From CAWARU01 sp963805795 (GTDB taxonomy: Bacteria; Pseudomonadota; Gammaproteobacteria; UBA6186; Azoamicaceae), in contig CAWDVG010000002.1 of assembly GCA_963805795.1 (NCBI GenBank), positions 124,001-188,000 on the forward strand: DNA of 64,000 bases, given 5' to 3'. Shown here piece by piece: positions 53,310-61,943 of this stretch. Both the position numbers and the translations under genes were made by a program. Position 1 is the first letter of the stretch. Each line of letters starts with the position of its first letter. The notes beneath the pieces were generated by a model that was given only the letters and a program-made list of their open reading frames with translations, was not told the DNA's origin and ran no database searches.

Positions 53310-53542
53310 TTTTCCTTTGTTTCAGACCATTCGGATAACCAATCATTATAAATAATGCTATCGGGATCCCCATTAATAACATGGGTACGTCGCACCAAAC
53401 GCTCAAGTTTTGAAGGCCCATCGGCAAGAATAATTTTAATTTTGTGCCCATTACGCATGACTTCAACTGGGATACCCGTTTCAATAATTTGATCGACTAC
53501 TTTATAAAGATCGGTTCTTAATTCAGTTAATGATAAAGACAT
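53306..53542 (-). CDS. Phd/YefM-type antitoxin
   Basis: ATG 53542 has AGGAG 8 bases upstream, so the 12 codons before it are excluded; 78 residues. The N-terminus MSLSLTELRTDLYKVVDQII is the DNA-binding Phd fold, and the acidic C-terminus (NDWLSEWSETKEK) would bind the toxin. A truncated second copy is at 54330-54414. Confidence 0.88.
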   Translation of the reverse strand: MSLSLTELRTDLYKVVDQIIETGIPVEVMRNGHKIKIILADGPSKLERLVRRTHVINGDPDSIIYNDWLSEWSETKEK

Positions 53543-53554
53543 GGTATTTACTCC

Positions 53555-53597
53555 TATGTACGTACATAAGTATATCAAAGAGACGTACGTATGTCAA
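53555..53597 (-). promoter_or_regulatory. Promoter and twin operators of the Phd/PIN module
   Basis: On the minus strand, TTGACA (53592-53597), a 17-base spacer and TATACT (53569-53574) form a near-consensus promoter. The perfect palindrome TATGTACGTACATA (53555-53568) follows the -10 box, and a related site GACATACGTACGTC (53582-53595) overlaps the -35 box and spacer. This suits cooperative autorepression by the antitoxin. Confidence 0.85.
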
Positions 53598-53747
53598 TAG
53601 AAATTTGTCAGGGCTACCGGGATAGCCTATCACAAAATACTTGTATATCCACATAGTATGTCGTGTCTTTACCTAAAACGCCCATTCAATATGAGGACGA
53701 ACAGCATGTTCGTCCTCACAATGAATGATCTCTTAAACCTGTTTGTT

Positions 53748-53764
53748 GTATGTTGCGGTCTGAC
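53748..53764 (+). repeat. 17-bp direct repeat, right copy
   Basis: GTATGTTGCGGTCTGAC, identical to 52664-52680. Confidence 0.6.
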
Positions 53765-53773
53765 TCCGTCTAT

Positions 53774-54250
53774 TTAAAAGAAATCGGAAATTTTTACTTT
53801 TGTGGGAGAAAAAGCATTCGGATCCTCTACAGTTGTAGTTATAACCGGTGCCGGTTGTCCTGGGTTGGAGAATTTCAATATGTAGAAAGTATTACCATGT
53901 ACATTAAGGTTAGCATGTTCTGCTTTTATAGTCATTAGGCAGTTTCCAAGCTCTGAAAAAAACTCCGTTGGAAATGTAAGTGTAGTCTTTTCATTGTATG
54001 ATGGTTTTTCAGTGAGGATGGATTGTGCAAACTCAGGTGACAACCCAGCTTTCTTGCATAAATTTTTTACTAATTCATCACGGGTCTTCGCAATGAATGT
54101 TTCACTGTTGTATACACAAGAAAAATTTTGTTGGACAACAGCTATACTGGAACATGTACAAGTAATAGTAGCAGCTTTAACTGCCTCAATAACTTCATTT
54201 TGTACTTTTTTTTCAACTAGTTGTTTTGTATCTGATGCTGCCGCTGCCAT
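53774..54250 (-). CDS. Hypothetical protein
   Basis: The family is not recognised; 158 residues from the ATG at 54250 (GGGGG and AGG just upstream). It contains CTCSS near residue 32, and a short Thr-rich tail. No signal peptide or membrane segment. It lies between the intact and the truncated copies of the Phd-type antitoxin and may be a passenger gene. Confidence 0.55.
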   Translation of the reverse strand: MAAAASDTKQLVEKKVQNEVIEAVKAATITCTCSSIAVVQQNFSCVYNSETFIAKTRDELVKNLCKKAGLSPEFAQSILTEKPSYNEKTTLTFPTEFFSELGNCLMTIKAEHANLNVHGNTFYILKFSNPGQPAPVITTTVEDPNAFSPTKVKISDFF

Positions 54251-54329
54251 CCTAACCCCCATTCATTTACATCATAATTTATTGAAAGAAAGGAAACTTT
54301 ACAAGGAAAAATATTTTGCGTCAAGATAT

Positions 54330-54414
54330 TCAGAGAAACCGGAATGCCCGTTTCAATAATTTGATCAAACACTTTATAAAGATCGGTTTTTAACTCAGTC
54401 AGTGATAAAGGCAT
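54330..54414 (-). pseudogene. Truncated Phd-type antitoxin copy
   Basis: The start MPLSLTELKTDLYKVFDQII and ETGIPV matches the antitoxin at 53306-53542 almost residue for residue, then diverges into unrelated sequence (the frame runs on to 54217). The toxin partner is missing. It is a duplicated and broken copy of the neighbouring module. Confidence 0.75.
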
Positions 54415-54576
54415 AATGTTGATCCTTATGTCCTTGCTTGACTGTTAAGTGTGCAAGCCAGGCGTGGGTCCTGTCAATAAATAAGTTAATAAAAAAACTA
54501 ATGTATTTACACAAAAACATGCAAAACGTGCAGCAAGCATAGCTTAAGTCTCCCCCTTCTGTTAAAATCCCTCGTT

Positions 54577-55812
54577 ATGGATAAAAAAACGACTGTTGAT
54601 ATCGCCATTTTTGGCGGAGGTATCGCGGGACTTTGGGTCCTAAATCGCCTGCATGCTGCTGGTTTTAATGCGATTCTCTTTGAAAGTAATACCCTTGGGG
54701 GTGGCCAGACAATTAAATCCCAGGGCATCATTCATGGGGGTATCAAATATGCCCTAACAGGTGTTTTAACAGGTGCATCTCAATCCATCGCAAACATGCC
54801 TCAACGTTGGAAAGATTGTTTACAGGGGGTAGGCGATATCGATTTACGTAAAGTTAAAATCCTCTCTGATGAACAATTATTATGGTCTACAGGGAGTTTG
54901 GCTTCTGATATAACCGGATTTTTTGCTAGCAAAGCTCTAAAGAGCCGTGTGCAAAAATTAAAACGCGATGCGTATCCAAAACTTTTACAACATCCAAACT
55001 TTAAGGGTAATGTATATCGGTTAGAAGAAGTCGTTTTAGATAGCCCCTCATTAATTGAAACCCTTGCCTTGCCCCAACAAGCCTTTATCTATAAAATTGA
55101 TCCACGCAAACTGCAATTTAATTTTGAAAAAAATAATCCCGGACAAATACGTGAACTTTGCATTAAAACTCCAGAAACAGAATTGCAGTTAACAGCTAAA
55201 CGGTTTCTATTTACTTCCGGCGAAGGCAATCAGCTTGCAACTCAAGGCTTTGAAAACGCGCCTGCACAACAATGCCGTCCTTTACAAATGGTCGTGGTGA
55301 AGATGGAACAGTCTTACCCTTTATTTGCTCACTGCTTAGATAATGGTATGAATCCTAGGATAACTATCACTAGTCATCAAAGCCAAGATGGCAAATGTAT
55401 TTGGTATCTCGGTGGGCAATTAGCTGAAGATGGCGTTAACCGCAGTCAAGCTGAACAAATCGCAGCTTCAAAAAAGGAATTATCGTCCTTATTTCCTTGG
55501 ATAGATTTTTCAAAGGCAGAATGGGGTAGTTTTTATATCAATCGCGCAGAACCCAAACAACCCGATGGTAAAAGACCTGATTTGCCCTTCCTGCAAACTC
55601 ATCATAATGTTATGGTTGGCTGGCCTACCAAATTAGCTTTAACTCCATTATTGGTTGATAACATATTGGAGACTTTAAAAGATCAAAATATATCTCCAGA
55701 GCCATCATCCATTGATTTGGGGAATCTAGCCCATTTAAGTTGTTTGCAAAAACCTGCTATCGCCAAACCGATTTGGGATGAAATTTTTGAATCTACAACT
55801 GAGATGGCATAG
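54577..55812 (+). CDS. FAD-dependent oxidoreductase (DAO-like fold)
   Basis: Of 411 residues, the N-terminal Rossmann motif is DIAIFGGGIAGLWVLNRL (GxGxxG form) with Glu of LFESN binding the FAD ribose. The following GGGQTIKSQGIIHGGIKY is typical of glycerol-3-phosphate dehydrogenase / D-amino-acid oxidase relatives. The substrate is unknown. The aldo/keto reductase gene lies 49 bases downstream, so the two may act in one pathway. Confidence 0.85.
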   Translation: MDKKTTVDIAIFGGGIAGLWVLNRLHAAGFNAILFESNTLGGGQTIKSQGIIHGGIKYALTGVLTGASQSIANMPQRWKDCLQGVGDIDLRKVKILSDEQLLWSTGSLASDITGFFASKALKSRVQKLKRDAYPKLLQHPNFKGNVYRLEEVVLDSPSLIETLALPQQAFIYKIDPRKLQFNFEKNNPGQIRELCIKTPETELQLTAKRFLFTSGEGNQLATQGFENAPAQQCRPLQMVVVKMEQSYPLFAHCLDNGMNPRITITSHQSQDGKCIWYLGGQLAEDGVNRSQAEQIAASKKELSSLFPWIDFSKAEWGSFYINRAEPKQPDGKRPDLPFLQTHHNVMVGWPTKLALTPLLVDNILETLKDQNISPEPSSIDLGNLAHLSCLQKPAIAKPIWDEIFESTTEMA

Positions 55813-55861
55813 GTAACATTAGTAATCGGTAACATTGAGTAACTAAACAAGTGATGATTTT

Positions 55862-56641
55862 ATGAAAAAAATCCCTTTAGGCAACACTGGAATTCAGGTT
55901 TCGCAACTTGGTTTAGGCACTGTGAAAATTGGACGAAACCAGGGAGTTAAATACCCTGCAAGTTTTGTTATTCCGAGCGATGCGGAGGTCCTAACCTTAT
56001 TATCGACTGCAAAAGAATTGGGTATTAATCTAATAGATACAGCCCCTGCCTATGGAAACAGTGAGGAACGACTGGGAAATTTGTTGGGAAACACTCGCAA
56101 AGATTGGGTAATCGTCACTAAAGTGGGAGAAGAATTTATTAATGGTGAATCATCATATGATTTTACCCCGGAACATGCAAAATTTAGTATCGAACGAAGT
56201 TTAAAGCGCTTAAAAACAGATTACCTAGATGTCATTTTAGTTCACTCCGATGGTCATGATTTGTATAACATGCAGCATTTTGGAATATTGGACTTCTTAG
56301 CCGATGCAAAAAAACAAGGACACATATTAAGTTTTGGTGTATCCACTAAAACGATTGAGGGTGGTTTATTCGCCGTTGATAAATCGGATCTCGTTATGGT
56401 TACTTATAATCCGGTTAACCCTGAAGAACGTCCCGTCATTCAACATGCGCACAAAAACAATAAAGGTGTTCTGATTAAAAAAGCCTTGGCCAGCGGTCAT
56501 ATTCAAAAAATTTCAGGTACTGATCCTGTTCGCGAATCATTCCAGTATATCTTCAAAGAACCAGGCGTGACCAGCATTATTGCAGGAACCATCAATCCGA
56601 AACATTTAATAGAAAATGCCGGCTACCTAGAAGAAGTGTGA
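55862..56641 (+). CDS. Aldo/keto reductase
   Basis: This is an NADPH-dependent reductase of 259 residues. The tetrad is visible: Asp of NLIDTAPAYG, Tyr of the same stretch, Lys of VIVTKVGEEF and His of DVILVHSDG. The TIM-barrel end GVTSIIAGTINPKHL binds the cofactor. It is shorter than many family members. Its last 19 bases overlap the convergent ankyrin gene. Confidence 0.88.
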   Translation: MKKIPLGNTGIQVSQLGLGTVKIGRNQGVKYPASFVIPSDAEVLTLLSTAKELGINLIDTAPAYGNSEERLGNLLGNTRKDWVIVTKVGEEFINGESSYDFTPEHAKFSIERSLKRLKTDYLDVILVHSDGHDLYNMQHFGILDFLADAKKQGHILSFGVSTKTIEGGLFAVDKSDLVMVTYNPVNPEERPVIQHAHKNNKGVLIKKALASGHIQKISGTDPVRESFQYIFKEPGVTSIIAGTINPKHLIENAGYLEEV

Positions 56642-57813
56642 GTAGTCTTTATAACAGGCGTGGCAGCCGCAACTGCGACTGCCGTTGGAGCTGTTCCCTC
56701 TGCAGCGGTTGCTATATTTGCAGCTGTTTGCTGTTGCGTTTGTAATAAAGGCATAAACCCATTCCCTGCTGAAGTAACGGGATGAGCTGCTCCTGGGGTC
56801 GATACTGTAATCCCCATGTTTTGAAGCATATCTTCCAGGTATTTATTTCGTTCCTTCAGCTCTTTATTCTGTGCTTGCGCCAGCGAAAGTTGTGTTCTTA
56901 AAATTTTTACTTCCCCAGTCAACTCCTTTACCTTTCTTGGTGCTTCTACCTGTTCTCTGAGTGCCACTTCATCATCATGGAATTTTTTTATTTTGTTTTC
57001 AAATTCATCCAGGTGCGACTTCTCTAATGCTAGCAAATTGGGAGCAATGTCACTTAAACTCTCAGTGTTCCAACCTTGATATACTGAAATCAACTCCAGC
57101 AAAACATACGGTAATTTAACCCAATGCAATAAAAAGTCTCGGCCTTCCGCTGCTCTTTCAGATAAAAGACCCTGTATTTCTTCGTAAGTATAATTGATAG
57201 ATTCTTCAAAATTTTCATTATCGCGACATCCGACATATTTAGAATCAAGTTTGATGAATTCTTGTAGAGCATCCTTCGTTGTAAAACTCTCACTCGTATA
57301 GCCCCTTCTGCTCCTAAAGTTCTCCAGTAAGATGCTTTCGAATAAAGTTGTGTTTAATGATACCTTGCCAAAGTTGTCAATTTGATAAGACAATGGTTTC
57401 TGCCAGTCCTCCCTTGTCAAATGACTTGCAATAAGTCTAAAGGTCTCTCTATTTCTACAGAGCTGGATGGGATACCTGTCATAACAATGATCTTTAGCAT
57501 TCTCGGGTTTATTCGAAATCATGGGATTTGCACCCAAATTTAGCAGTAACTCAATGATGCTTGGTGCATAATTTTCTTTACATGTATAGGTTAGTAGAGT
57601 TTGTGGATGCATGTTTACATATGCACCAGATGACGGAACTATTTGCAAGATTGAATTGATATCGGCTTCCTGCCAATTAAAACCATTTTCAAATGGAATA
57701 ACATCAGCAATATTTTTGATATTGTCATCGCCAAAAGCTTCTCTTAGCAACTTAACATCGATATTTTTGAGCTTGATTGTAGTCTTTTGCATCTCTTCTT
57801 TGGTTTTACTCAT
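56623..57813 (-). CDS. Ankyrin-repeat and coiled-coil protein (effector-like)
   Basis: The 396-residue protein has GGGAG 6 bases before the ATG. One clear ankyrin repeat (TLLTYTCKENYAPSIIELLL, then NLGANP) and a partial second (YPIQLCRNRETFRLIASHL) lie at about residues 72-135. A coiled coil follows near 285-335 (TGEVKILRTQLSLAQAQNKE). The tail is Ala/Thr-rich. Ankyrin proteins without other domains are frequent effectors in intracellular bacteria; export was not tested. Confidence 0.75.
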   Translation of the reverse strand: MSKTKEEMQKTTIKLKNIDVKLLREAFGDDNIKNIADVIPFENGFNWQEADINSILQIVPSSGAYVNMHPQTLLTYTCKENYAPSIIELLLNLGANPMISNKPENAKDHCYDRYPIQLCRNRETFRLIASHLTREDWQKPLSYQIDNFGKVSLNTTLFESILLENFRSRRGYTSESFTTKDALQEFIKLDSKYVGCRDNENFEESINYTYEEIQGLLSERAAEGRDFLLHWVKLPYVLLELISVYQGWNTESLSDIAPNLLALEKSHLDEFENKIKKFHDDEVALREQVEAPRKVKELTGEVKILRTQLSLAQAQNKELKERNKYLEDMLQNMGITVSTPGAAHPVTSAGNGFMPLLQTQQQTAANIATAAEGTAPTAVAVAAATPVIKTTHTSSR

Positions 57814-58087
57814 GGATTACTCCCAGTTATGTGTATTTATCCATCTCAATTATTCTAAAACTGCGTTCATTTAAACATATTTTTAATTCTTTTTCAATAC
57901 CAATAAACTAACTTGTTTTTGTTGGTGCCCTATAAAGGAAAAGGATAAACTATAATCCCAAAGCCTCGTTTTATCGACATACTATGTGGACATACACATA
58001 TTTGATTATATGTTAGCGTATATGGACCCAACCTTCTGTATAAATGTACTGTTGTTGGTGACTTTCTCATTCAAACTTCCTATGCTA
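57814..58087. other. Intergenic region between divergent genes
   Basis: About 270 AT-rich bases upstream of both the ankyrin gene and the AAA ATPase. CGACATACTATGTGGA (57975-57990) occurs inverted at 53648-53663, probably by chance. No gene is seen. Confidence 0.3.
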
Positions 58088-58120
58088 TAGTAACCTAGGT
58101 TACGATAACCGGGGTTACTA
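58086..58120 (+). promoter_or_regulatory. Compound palindromic operator at the AAA ATPase start
   Basis: TAGTAACC (58088-58095) and GGTTACTA (58113-58120) are the outer arms of a 33-base palindrome that holds the perfect 14-mer GTAACCTAGGTTAC and a further TAACC half-site. A -10-like TATAGT (58086-58091) overlaps the left arm, and the right arm ends one base before the start codon, covering the GGGG ribosome site. Confidence 0.7.
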
Positions 58121-58121
58121 T

Positions 58122-59459
58122 ATGAAATTCTACAATCGGGAAAATGAACTAAGAGATTTAGATACGCTCTTGCAAAAATCGAAACAAGAATCGAAGTTGG
58201 TTGTTATTACAGGCCGTAGGCGTATGGGGAAGACTTTGTTGTCCCTCCATTTTATTGAGTCTCATAAATATTTATATCTCTTTGCTTCTAAAAAATCAGA
58301 ATCTTTGTTGTGTGAAGAGTATTTAGAAGAAATAAAGATGAAATTTGATATCCCAATTATTGGAACAATCACCAATTTTGCCCAAGTTTTCAATTTGATA
58401 CTAACCTTGGCAGAAAAAGAAAACTTTACGCTCATTATTGATGAATTTCAAGAATTTTACAATATCAATCCTTCAGTTTATTCTGATATACAAAAGCTTT
58501 GGGATCTTAATAAATATAAATGTCGTTTAAATCTATTATTCATTGGTTCAGTCTATTCATTAATGCATAAAATATTTGAAAACAGTAATGAACCATTGTT
58601 TGGTCGTGCTGATAGAATTATCAAATTGAAATCTTTTAAGATAGATACACTTTGTACCATTCTTAAAGATTACAGCATCTTTTCTGACACCACTTTATTT
58701 GATTATTATATTTTTACGGGTGGTACGCCCAAATATATTGATTTATTAATCGGCAGTAAATCTAAAGATTACAATACGATTTTGGATTCTATTCTACATC
58801 CAAATTCACCTTTTCTTGATGAAGGAAAACTTGTTTTAATAGAGGAGTTTGGGAAAGAATACAGTATCTATTTTTCTATTCTTCAGCTTATTTCTAGCGG
58901 TAAAACAGCCAGAGGAGAAATTGAGTCTATATTACAAAGAAATATAGGTGGTTATTTAGAGCGTCTTCTAGAAGATTATGCAGTAATCGAAAAGCATAAT
59001 CCAATAGATGCAAATGATAACACTAAATTACAAAAGTATAAAATGATTGACAATTTTTTAACTTTTTGGTTTAGATTTATCTACAAAAATTATAGTGCCA
59101 TCGAAAACGAAAACTTTGAGTATGTTAGAAAAATTATTGATCGTGATTATCAAACCTATTGCGGAAAATTTCTCGAAAAATTCTATCATGAGTTATTTTG
59201 GCTAACAAAGCAATACAACAGAATAGGATCGTATTGGGAGAAAGGCAATCAAAATGAAATTGATATGGTTGCTATTAATGATCTTGAAAAAAAATGTATT
59301 ATAGCCGACATTAAATTAAAAAAACATAAAATCAATATACCGTTATTAAAACAAAAATCCAAGAAATTAATAGAAAGGTATAATGATTATGAGATCCAAT
59401 GGATAGGACTTAGCTTATCAGATCTCGACCAATATCTTCCTAAAGTATGTGATTCGTAG
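58122..59459 (+). CDS. ATP-binding protein with C-terminal DUF234-like nuclease fold
   Basis: This is an archaeal-type AAA ATPase of 445 residues. The P-loop ITGRRRMGKTLLS is near residue 29, Walker B LIIDEFQEFY near 108, and sensor LLFIGSVYSLM near 145. The C-terminus has a PD-(D/E)XK-like core (NEIDMVAIN, then IIADIKLKK), typical of the DUF234 group. It is analogous to the ATPase at 18329 in layout (ATPase plus nuclease-like tail) and in having a palindrome at its start. Confidence 0.85.
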   Translation: MKFYNRENELRDLDTLLQKSKQESKLVVITGRRRMGKTLLSLHFIESHKYLYLFASKKSESLLCEEYLEEIKMKFDIPIIGTITNFAQVFNLILTLAEKENFTLIIDEFQEFYNINPSVYSDIQKLWDLNKYKCRLNLLFIGSVYSLMHKIFENSNEPLFGRADRIIKLKSFKIDTLCTILKDYSIFSDTTLFDYYIFTGGTPKYIDLLIGSKSKDYNTILDSILHPNSPFLDEGKLVLIEEFGKEYSIYFSILQLISSGKTARGEIESILQRNIGGYLERLLEDYAVIEKHNPIDANDNTKLQKYKMIDNFLTFWFRFIYKNYSAIENENFEYVRKIIDRDYQTYCGKFLEKFYHELFWLTKQYNRIGSYWEKGNQNEIDMVAINDLEKKCIIADIKLKKHKINIPLLKQKSKKLIERYNDYEIQWIGLSLSDLDQYLPKVCDS

Positions 59460-59493
59460 ATACGAGACTAGGCCCGATGATAAGGATGGTTAT

Positions 59494-59854
59494 TTAAAAT
59501 GCTAATTGCTCACAACGCATGGTGTCTTCACTGACCAATTTCTCTATTCCTAATAAACCTGGATTAATGCCATCTCCTCTCAAAGCAGTAATATGCGCAT
59601 ATCGCGTGTGACCTGCTAAAACTGCTAAAAGTAAAGTTCCTAAAATATCGCGAGACGAAGAAGCATTGGGCCCTTCAGATTTTAAAGGACAATCTTCCAC
59701 CGTTAAACCCCAAGACCTGATATTTTTATCTAATAAGTTGTGTTTCTTAGATATGGTCTTAATAGGCTCACCATTTTGGCGAATCGAAACAGAGGGTAAT
59801 TTCTCTGGGATCTCCTTGAAAAGTAAGCAATTCCCAGCATTATTTCATATTTTA
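59494..59854 (-). pseudogene. Transposase N-terminal fragment
   Basis: A minus-strand frame without a proper start encodes IPEKLPSVSIRQNGEPIKTI, then SWGLTVEDCPLK, LAVLAGHTRYAHITALRGDG and GLLGIEKLVSEDTMR before stopping. This resembles the N-terminal part of a DDE transposase; the catalytic part is absent and no ends were found. The IS family cannot be fixed by eye. Confidence 0.5.
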
Positions 59855-60058
59855 ATCGCCGTTTTTAGGTTAATGGATGATTTAAAATTTCCCTAGATTC
59901 TCATCAAAGTAAATTATTGAAATTATTTTCAGCACAACATTCTGGCTAGTTCGCCTAAATATATATCATTAAAACCGAAGGAGGTACTGCTATCAGCAGT
60001 TCTGAATCAGCAGTACTGAATAATTGCTCTATAGCAAAAAAATTGGGATAATTTGCCC

Positions 60059-61345
60059 ATGAAAAATTTTATACGCTTAGTTAGATGGCTTTATGCCGTT
60101 ACCTTTACTCTCGCACTCCCTTTTATTTTCCTAAGGCTATTGTGGAAAAGCCGTAAAAATCCCGATTACAGACAACGTTGGGCAGAGCGCTTGGGTTTGT
60201 TTTCAGCCCCCCAAAAGAAAGGCGGACTTTGGTTACACGCGGTCTCAGTGGGTGAATCTATTGCTGCAGTCACGATTATTAAAGCATTTCAGAAACAGTT
60301 TCCTCATATGCCTGTTACGGTCACAACCACCACACCAACAGGTTCAAAACAAATTAGCACGCAACTGGGGGATACAGTCTTCCATATATATTTTCCTTAC
60401 GATTTACCTTGGACTTTTAATGCCTTTTTAAATCGAATCCAGCCAACGCTTGTAGTAATCATGGAAACTGAATTGTGGCCCAATTGTTTGCAAGTGTTAA
60501 AACAACGCCGCATTCCCATATTGATTGCCAATGCACGTTTATCACCCGGATCCATGAAGGGTTATAAACGCATTAAAGCATTGACTCAAGAAATGCTATC
60601 TTCAGTTACGATGGTTGCGGCTCAATCTAAAATGGATGGAGATCGTTTTCTTGAACTCGGTTTACCCCAGACTTCTCTAAATGTCATTGGTAATGTGAAA
60701 TACGATATGTTATTACCGGAGGGAATTGAAGCCAAAGGACAATCTCTACGCAATCAATGGGGTAATACTCGCCCTGTGTTGATTGCCGCTAGCACACATG
60801 CCGGAGAAGAAGAACAGGTTCTAAAAGCTTTTAGTATATTGCGAGAAAATTTTAAAGATCTTTTATTGATTCTAGTGCCTCGTCATCGTGAACGTTTTCC
60901 ATTGGCAGCCGAACTTTTACAAGCTCAGGGCTTTCATTATGTCACTAGAAGCTCAGGTGAAACGCCTAACGAAAATACAGCTGTATTCTTAGGAGATACC
61001 ATGGGTGAAATGCTCTTATTATATGCAGCTTCTGATATCGCTTTTGTGGGCGGCAGTTTGGTACCTATTGGTGGTCATAATACTTTAGAACCTGCTATGT
61101 TGGGTGTTGCTTGTATTGTTGGACCTCACACCCATAATTTCATAGAAATTACCCAGAAATTAAAAACAGCTGGAGCTTTAGTTCAAATTCAAAACAGTGA
61201 AACGCTTGCAGCAGCTGTGAATGACTGGCTAAAGAATTCGGATAAGCGTTTATTGGCAGGTAATCAAGGGCGACAGGTTGTTGCAGAAAATCGCGGCGCT
61301 GTGCAAAAAATGATGCAGCTGATGATTAATTATTTTCCATCATGA
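60059..61345 (+). CDS. waaA: 3-deoxy-D-manno-octulosonic acid transferase WaaA (KdtA)
   Basis: WaaA adds Kdo to lipid IVA at the inner-membrane face, the first step of the LPS core. ATG 60059 is preferred over the TTG at 60053. One N-terminal membrane anchor (about 9-28) is followed by the family blocks LWLHAVSVGESIAA, VTTTTPTGSKQ, METELWPNCL and FVGGSLVPIGGHNTLEPAML. About 428 residues, normal length. Confidence 0.95.
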   Translation: MKNFIRLVRWLYAVTFTLALPFIFLRLLWKSRKNPDYRQRWAERLGLFSAPQKKGGLWLHAVSVGESIAAVTIIKAFQKQFPHMPVTVTTTTPTGSKQISTQLGDTVFHIYFPYDLPWTFNAFLNRIQPTLVVIMETELWPNCLQVLKQRRIPILIANARLSPGSMKGYKRIKALTQEMLSSVTMVAAQSKMDGDRFLELGLPQTSLNVIGNVKYDMLLPEGIEAKGQSLRNQWGNTRPVLIAASTHAGEEEQVLKAFSILRENFKDLLLILVPRHRERFPLAAELLQAQGFHYVTRSSGETPNENTAVFLGDTMGEMLLLYAASDIAFVGGSLVPIGGHNTLEPAMLGVACIVGPHTHNFIEITQKLKTAGALVQIQNSETLAAAVNDWLKNSDKRLLAGNQGRQVVAENRGAVQKMMQLMINYFPS

Positions 61346-61515
61346 TTAGAGAAGAATCTCGATTTTATCAGAATAATAAAGAATCCGAAGATGGTGCTAT
61401 CCACTTTTTGGCCAATTTGCTACAATACTGGTTAATAGTGGCGGAAAGCACTAAAGAACCGCTAGGTCTCATAGAGGCTATACAAGAAGGTTTATCGATA
61501 CCAATTAAGATGTAA
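61342..61515 (+). CDS. Small protein of unknown function coupled to waaA
   Basis: A 57-codon frame starts inside the waaA stop (ATGA overlap) and reads MIREESRFYQNNKESEDG, then AIHFLANLLQYWLIVAES and KEPLGLIEAIQEGLSIPIKM. It has no known family. The tight overlap suggests coupled translation; it could also be a chance frame. Confidence 0.45.
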   Translation: MIREESRFYQNNKESEDGAIHFLANLLQYWLIVAESTKEPLGLIEAIQEGLSIPIKM

Positions 61516-61943
61516 GACCTTATAAACATCGTTTTATGGGCTGTTGAGGATGTAACAAGAAAAAGAATCTGGATAGATTTGTTCAGATTTTTAGGAGCGG
61601 CAAAATCATGATCAATCTTTGGCTTTTTTTTATTTTTTTCCGACGACTGGCAATGGCCATCGCAAATTCTTGTGACGAATGAATTAGCATGATCAAAGCT
61701 CCTAAAATCAAATTTATCCCCCATAGCGGATAATGATAATATAGAAGAAGTAATAGACGGAAAGATAAATCCAAAGCATTTAATCAAAAATATGAGCTAT
61801 ATATAAATACAGTAGCGTACTTTGTCCCTATTTTTTTAAGTAAGATTTTTTTCCTAATATTTTTTTATCTAGTTGACTTTGGAAACTAATTATGTTCAAA
61901 TCTCATTATAATGTTTTATTTATAAATATTCAGGAGTTACCTT
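61516..61943. other. Intergenic region with gene debris
   Basis: 428 bases with no intact gene. A short plus-strand stretch near 61755-61805 reads INPKHLIKNMSYI and then a stop, like the very end of the aldo/keto reductase (INPKHLIENAGYL), so this may be debris of a duplicate. TTGACT at 61873-61878 could be part of the promoter of the next gene. Confidence 0.35.

Noticed and set aside
53648..57990. 16-bp sequence TCCACATAGTATGTCG at 53648 and its inverse at 57975, as possible ends of a mobile segment
   Set aside because: One 16-base match in an AT-rich 64-kb window is near chance expectation, and no integrase or target duplication was seen.
61368..61787. 139-codon minus-strand frame downstream of waaA
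   Set aside because: No ribosome site or family resemblance, and it overlaps the better supported small frame at 61342-61515.
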